From the NCBI GenBank assembly GCA_003229995.1, contig QIGJ01000248.1, positions 1 to 8,376 of the forward strand: 8,376 nt of DNA. Direction: 5' to 3'. Both the position numbers and the translations under genes were made by a program. This document shows, piece by piece, positions 6,159 through 8,376 of the stretch (position 1 is the first letter of the stretch; each line of letters starts with the position of its first letter). The notes below the pieces were generated by a model. That model was not told where the DNA came from. It did no database searches and was given only the letters and a program-made list of their open reading frames with translations. This DNA comes from Gammaproteobacteria bacterium (GTDB lineage: Bacteria; Pseudomonadota; Gammaproteobacteria; SZUA-152).

Positions 6159-6432
6159 GCAGTTTCTGTTATGGGAAGAGTCATAACTGAGGGGTGATGA
6201 TTTAAGGGTAATGTCGCTGTGATTGGGATGTAGCATCGTTAATGAGTCACAAATGACTGTCATTTGCAGGGATTTTCTGACAAAATTCGCGGCGCGCTAC
6301 TGGCAGGGTTGAGGTCGGGTTGAGTCAGGGCGAAAAGCACATGAGAAGGACTTAAGGGAATAAATAAAGGCAGGCGTTAGGCAGCATTCTCAGATGCTGA
6401 GGGGTGTCCGCTAATAACATAGGATGAAAGAC
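6159..6432. other. Intergenic control region upstream of the XRE-PAS gene
   Basis: No gene is seen in these roughly 270 bases. They hold a 17-bp palindrome (6250-6266), two direct copies of GGGTTGAG one helical turn apart (6306-6313, 6317-6324) and a small hairpin CAGCAT-N6-ATGCTG (6382-6399) within what is probably the mRNA leader. No strong sigma-70 promoter pair was found, although AT-rich AATAAATAAA at 6359-6368 could supply a -10. Confidence 0.4.
6250..6266. promoter_or_regulatory. 17-bp palindrome, candidate operator
   Basis: CAAATGAC-T-GTCATTTG is perfect with 8-base arms around one central base. A second dyad, AGTCA-CAAA-TGACT (6245-6258), overlaps it on the left. It lies about 165 bases before the XRE-PAS start. 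The size and symmetry suit a dimeric HTH protein; autoregulation by the downstream gene product is a guess. Confidence 0.45.
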
Positions 6433-7062
6433 ATGCGTGAACAAGACACATTTGCTAGTCGATTGACCCAACTGATTCGTGAACACAGTATTTCCCATGC
6501 AGAAATTGGCCGTGTGGTGGGTGTTTCCGGCCAGGCCGTGGGCAAGTGGGCCAAGGGCGGGAACATCGAATACGACAATCTTAAAACCGTGGCAACTCAT
6601 TTTGATGTGAACTGGATCTGGCTGCGTTATGGCGATGACGCAATGACGTCCTTCAGCGAACGTCGTACCGGTAGCAAAGTGCGTCGTGCGGTGATCAAGT
6701 CTATCGTCGATAATGAGCAACGTATGCGCTTGGCACTGGAAGTTGCCACCATCGGTACCTGGGATTTCGATATTGTGGATGACCAGATTGTATTATCCGA
6801 TGTCACGAGAAAGTTGCTGGGAGTCGGCAAGAACGGTTTTCGTGGTAACAAAAACGATTTGTTGGGGTATGTTGCGGTGGCGGATCGTACCCAGATGGAC
6901 ACAGCACTGACTGAGGTGATTGAAAGCCGGGAAACAGATTTTGATGTGACCCACCGACTCACTCATGGTGCAGGATGTGTACGGCAGCGTGGCAGGATGA
7001 TTGAAGATGACACAGGGCGTCCGCTGCGCATGATCTGTGTTATTACTGCGGCGGAGTCCTGA
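6433..7062 (+). CDS. XRE-family HTH transcriptional regulator with C-terminal PAS domain
   Basis: 209 residues. Residues about 7-66 form a Cro/CI-type DNA-binding domain: FASRLTQLIREHSISHAEIG, then VGVSGQAVGKWAKG as turn and recognition helix, then the NLKTVATHFDVNWIWLRYGD cap typical of phage-like repressors. A linker (about 70-95) leads to a PAS fold (about 96-209): IGTWDFDI, LLGYVAVADR in the place of the usual HPDDR, and the PAC-like stretch FDVTHRLTHGAG with DTGRPLRMICVIT. The signal is unknown; no haem or flavin motif was seen. Start: AGGA at 6421-6424 sits 8 bases before ATG 6433 but touches ATG 6424, so 6433 is preferred. It is monocistronic and directly upstream of aceE, the position of pdhR in enterics, so a role in pyruvate dehydrogenase control is possible but unproven. 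Confidence 0.85.
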   Translation: MREQDTFASRLTQLIREHSISHAEIGRVVGVSGQAVGKWAKGGNIEYDNLKTVATHFDVNWIWLRYGDDAMTSFSERRTGSKVRRAVIKSIVDNEQRMRLALEVATIGTWDFDIVDDQIVLSDVTRKLLGVGKNGFRGNKNDLLGYVAVADRTQMDTALTEVIESRETDFDVTHRLTHGAGCVRQRGRMIEDDTGRPLRMICVITAAES

Positions 7063-7067
7063 CTCCG
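7052..7067 (+). terminator. Hairpin over the stop codon of the XRE-PAS gene (weak terminator?)
   Basis: CGGAGTC-CT-GACTCCG, perfect 7-base arms with the TGA stop (7060-7062) at the centre and right arm, followed by TTTGT. The GC-rich stem and short T-run make a weak intrinsic terminator plausible. Confidence 0.4.
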
Positions 7068-7134
7068 TTTGTCCGTGCGGTGCCTTGATCGTGCATTACC
7101 TGGGTATTAAGCGCTGATATTTATCGTTAATTTA

Positions 7135-7162
7135 TTGTTTTTAATAGAATTATATCTGTAAT
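7135..7162 (+). promoter_or_regulatory. Candidate distal aceE promoter
   Basis: TTGTTT (7135-7140) and TGTAAT (7157-7162, 5/6 to the -10 consensus) are 16 bases apart within the most AT-rich stretch of the spacer (about 7117-7164). The implied leader is about 160 bases. Confidence 0.3.
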
Positions 7163-7189
7163 TTGCGTTGGGGTCCGCGCGGTGATGGC

Positions 7190-7218
7190 TTGACCTGTGC
7201 TGGCAAAACAACGATCAT
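7190..7218 (+). promoter_or_regulatory. Candidate proximal aceE promoter
   Basis: TTGACC (7190-7195, 5/6) and GATCAT (7213-7218, 4/6) with the ideal 17-base spacing. It would start RNA near 7225 and give a leader of about 107 bases. The rest of the 7068-7331 spacer shows no gene. GCGGC (7221-7225) and GCCGC (7237-7241) flank a T-rich loop at the presumed start. Confidence 0.35.
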
Positions 7219-7331
7219 GTGCGGCTCTTTTTTGTTGCCGCGACCTCTGCTTATCTTCGTCAAAATCACTTTGGCGGGGTTCGAGTGTCCTGGCCAATCA
7301 AGCAGGCACGAATTTCTAAAGAGGTTGGAAC

Positions 7332-8376
7332 ATGTCCCAGCAAATACAAACGTCGGATGTTGATGTTACAGAAACCCTGGAATGGGTGGAGGCATTGGCT
7401 GCGGTTATCGAACACGAAGGTGTTGAGCGCGCCCACTTTTTGCTTGAGCAACTCATTGACAAGGCGCGGCGTTCCGGTGCCAATCTGCCATTTTCTGCCA
7501 ATACCGCCTATGTGAATACCATTCCCACGCACCTGGAGGCTGCACTGCCGGGTGATCAGGCCATCGAGGATCGCCTACGTTCCTACATTCGCTGGAATGC
7601 CATGGCCATGGTGGTCAGGGCCAATCGCAAGAGCAGCGAACTGGGTGGGCACATTGCCACCTTTGCGTCGGCGGCGACACTGTACGACATTGGCTTTAAT
7701 CACTTTTGGCGTGCGCCCAATGCGGATCATGGTGGCGACCTGATTTTTTTCCAGGGGCACGCCTCGCCGGGTATGTATTCCCGGGCCTTTCTTGAAGGTC
7801 GTTTGACAGAAGAGCAACTGGATAACTTCCGTCAGGAAGTGGATGGCAAAGGTTTGTCTTCCTACCCGCACCCGCATCTGATGAGTGATTTCTGGCAATT
7901 CCCCACTGTGTCCATGGGGCTGGGGCCGATTATGTCCATTTATCAGGCACGCTTCATGAAGTATCTGCAACATCGGGGGCTCACCAATACCGAAACCCGT
8001 AAGGTGTGGGCATTTATTGGCGATGGCGAAACCGATGAGCCGGAGTCCCTGGGGGCCATTTCACTGGCTGGCCGTGAAAAACTCGACAACTTGGTGTGGG
8101 TGGTGAATTGCAACCTGCAACGTCTTGACGGCCCGGTACGCGGCAACGGCAAAATCGTGCAAGAGCTGGAAGCCAACTTCCGTGGCACCGGCTGGAATGT
8201 CATCAAGGTATTATGGGGCAGCTACTGGGATCCCCTGCTGGCCATGGATAAAGAGGGTTTGTTGCAACAGCGAATGATGGAATGTGTGGATGGTGACTTC
8301 CAGAATTACAAATCCAAAGATGGTGCTTTTGTGCGTGAGCACTTTTTTAATACACCCGAATTGAAAGCCATGGTGG
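7332..8376 (+). CDS. aceE: Pyruvate dehydrogenase E1 component, homodimeric type, 3' end beyond window
   Basis: Thiamine-diphosphate-dependent E1 that decarboxylates pyruvate and acetylates the lipoyl groups of E2 (AceF) in the cytoplasmic pyruvate dehydrogenase complex. I translated from ATG 7332-7334; 348 codons stay open to the right edge, of about 885-890 expected. Conserved parts seen: ETLEWVEALAAVIEHEG, SYIRWNAMAMV, GGHIATF, FNHFWRA, FQGHASPGMY, LSSYPHPHLM, FWQFPTVSMGLGPI, and the cofactor motif G230-D-G-E-T-D-E-P-E-S ending at N259-C-N261 (NCNLQRLDGPVRGNGK). D231, N259 and N261 correspond to the Mg-ThDP ligands of E. coli AceE. GAGG at 7321-7324 is seven bases before the start. The first ~12 residues are not conserved. 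aceF is expected next but is outside the window. Confidence 0.97.
   Translation, partial: MSQQIQTSDVDVTETLEWVEALAAVIEHEGVERAHFLLEQLIDKARRSGANLPFSANTAYVNTIPTHLEAALPGDQAIEDRLRSYIRWNAMAMVVRANRKSSELGGHIATFASAATLYDIGFNHFWRAPNADHGGDLIFFQGHASPGMYSRAFLEGRLTEEQLDNFRQEVDGKGLSSYPHPHLMSDFWQFPTVSMGLGPIMSIYQARFMKYLQHRGLTNTETRKVWAFIGDGETDEPESLGAISLAGREKLDNLVWVVNCNLQRLDGPVRGNGKIVQELEANFRGTGWNVIKVLWGSYWDPLLAMDKEGLLQQRMMECVDGDFQNYKSKDGAFVREHFFNTPELKAMV

Noticed and set aside
7068..7331. PdhR operator upstream of aceE
   Set aside because: No sequence resembling the AATTGG-TM-centred PdhR palindrome was found in the spacer.
7575..7973. 132-codon minus-strand frame inside aceE
   Set aside because: Antisense to highly conserved AceE sequence; no ribosome site or family signal.

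Overview
The window looks like the chromosome of a gammaproteobacterium. RNase T is largely confined to that class, and the class II dihydroorotase, the CGFS glutaredoxin GrxD, RsmE and the long homodimeric type of pyruvate dehydrogenase E1 all read as gammaproteobacterial. The moderate base composition and the grxD/rnt/pyrC neighbourhood suggest a Pseudomonas/Cellvibrio-like lineage. That finer placement is inference; nothing here fixes the genus.

Layout. (1) Bases 1-2098, minus strand: a compact operon, in transcription order a small zinc-ribbon membrane protein, a PfkB sugar kinase that closely resembles animal ketohexokinase, and thiO (glycine oxidase), which runs off the left edge. (2) Bases 2099-2423: a divergent control region with several inverted repeats. 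One of them is a strong candidate IscR type-1 operator in front of grxD. (3) grxD on the plus strand. (4) Bases 2754-2995: a palindromic double-hairpin repeat element between convergent grxD and rnt. (5) rnt and pyrC on the minus strand, overlapping by ATGA, with pyrC first. (6) A 116-base divergent spacer, then rsmE and a DUF4442 hot-dog protein on the plus strand, overlapping by GTGA. (7) Bases 6149-6432: a spacer with a 17-bp palindrome. (8) A one-domain-each XRE-HTH plus PAS regulator. (9) A spacer of about 270 bases with candidate promoters. (10) aceE, which runs off the right edge.

How the parts fit together. Most genes are core housekeeping: thiamine precursor supply (thiO), Fe-S cluster delivery (grxD), RNA maturation and modification (rnt, rsmE), pyrimidine synthesis (pyrC) and entry into the TCA cycle (aceE). 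Less ordinary points are the IscR-like operator at grxD, the XRE-PAS regulator directly upstream of aceE where enteric bacteria carry pdhR, the ketohexokinase-like kinase paired with a zinc-ribbon membrane protein, and short perfect dyads over the stop codon of all three plus-strand genes that end a transcription unit here. No tRNA, rRNA, CRISPR array, transposase or phage gene was seen.
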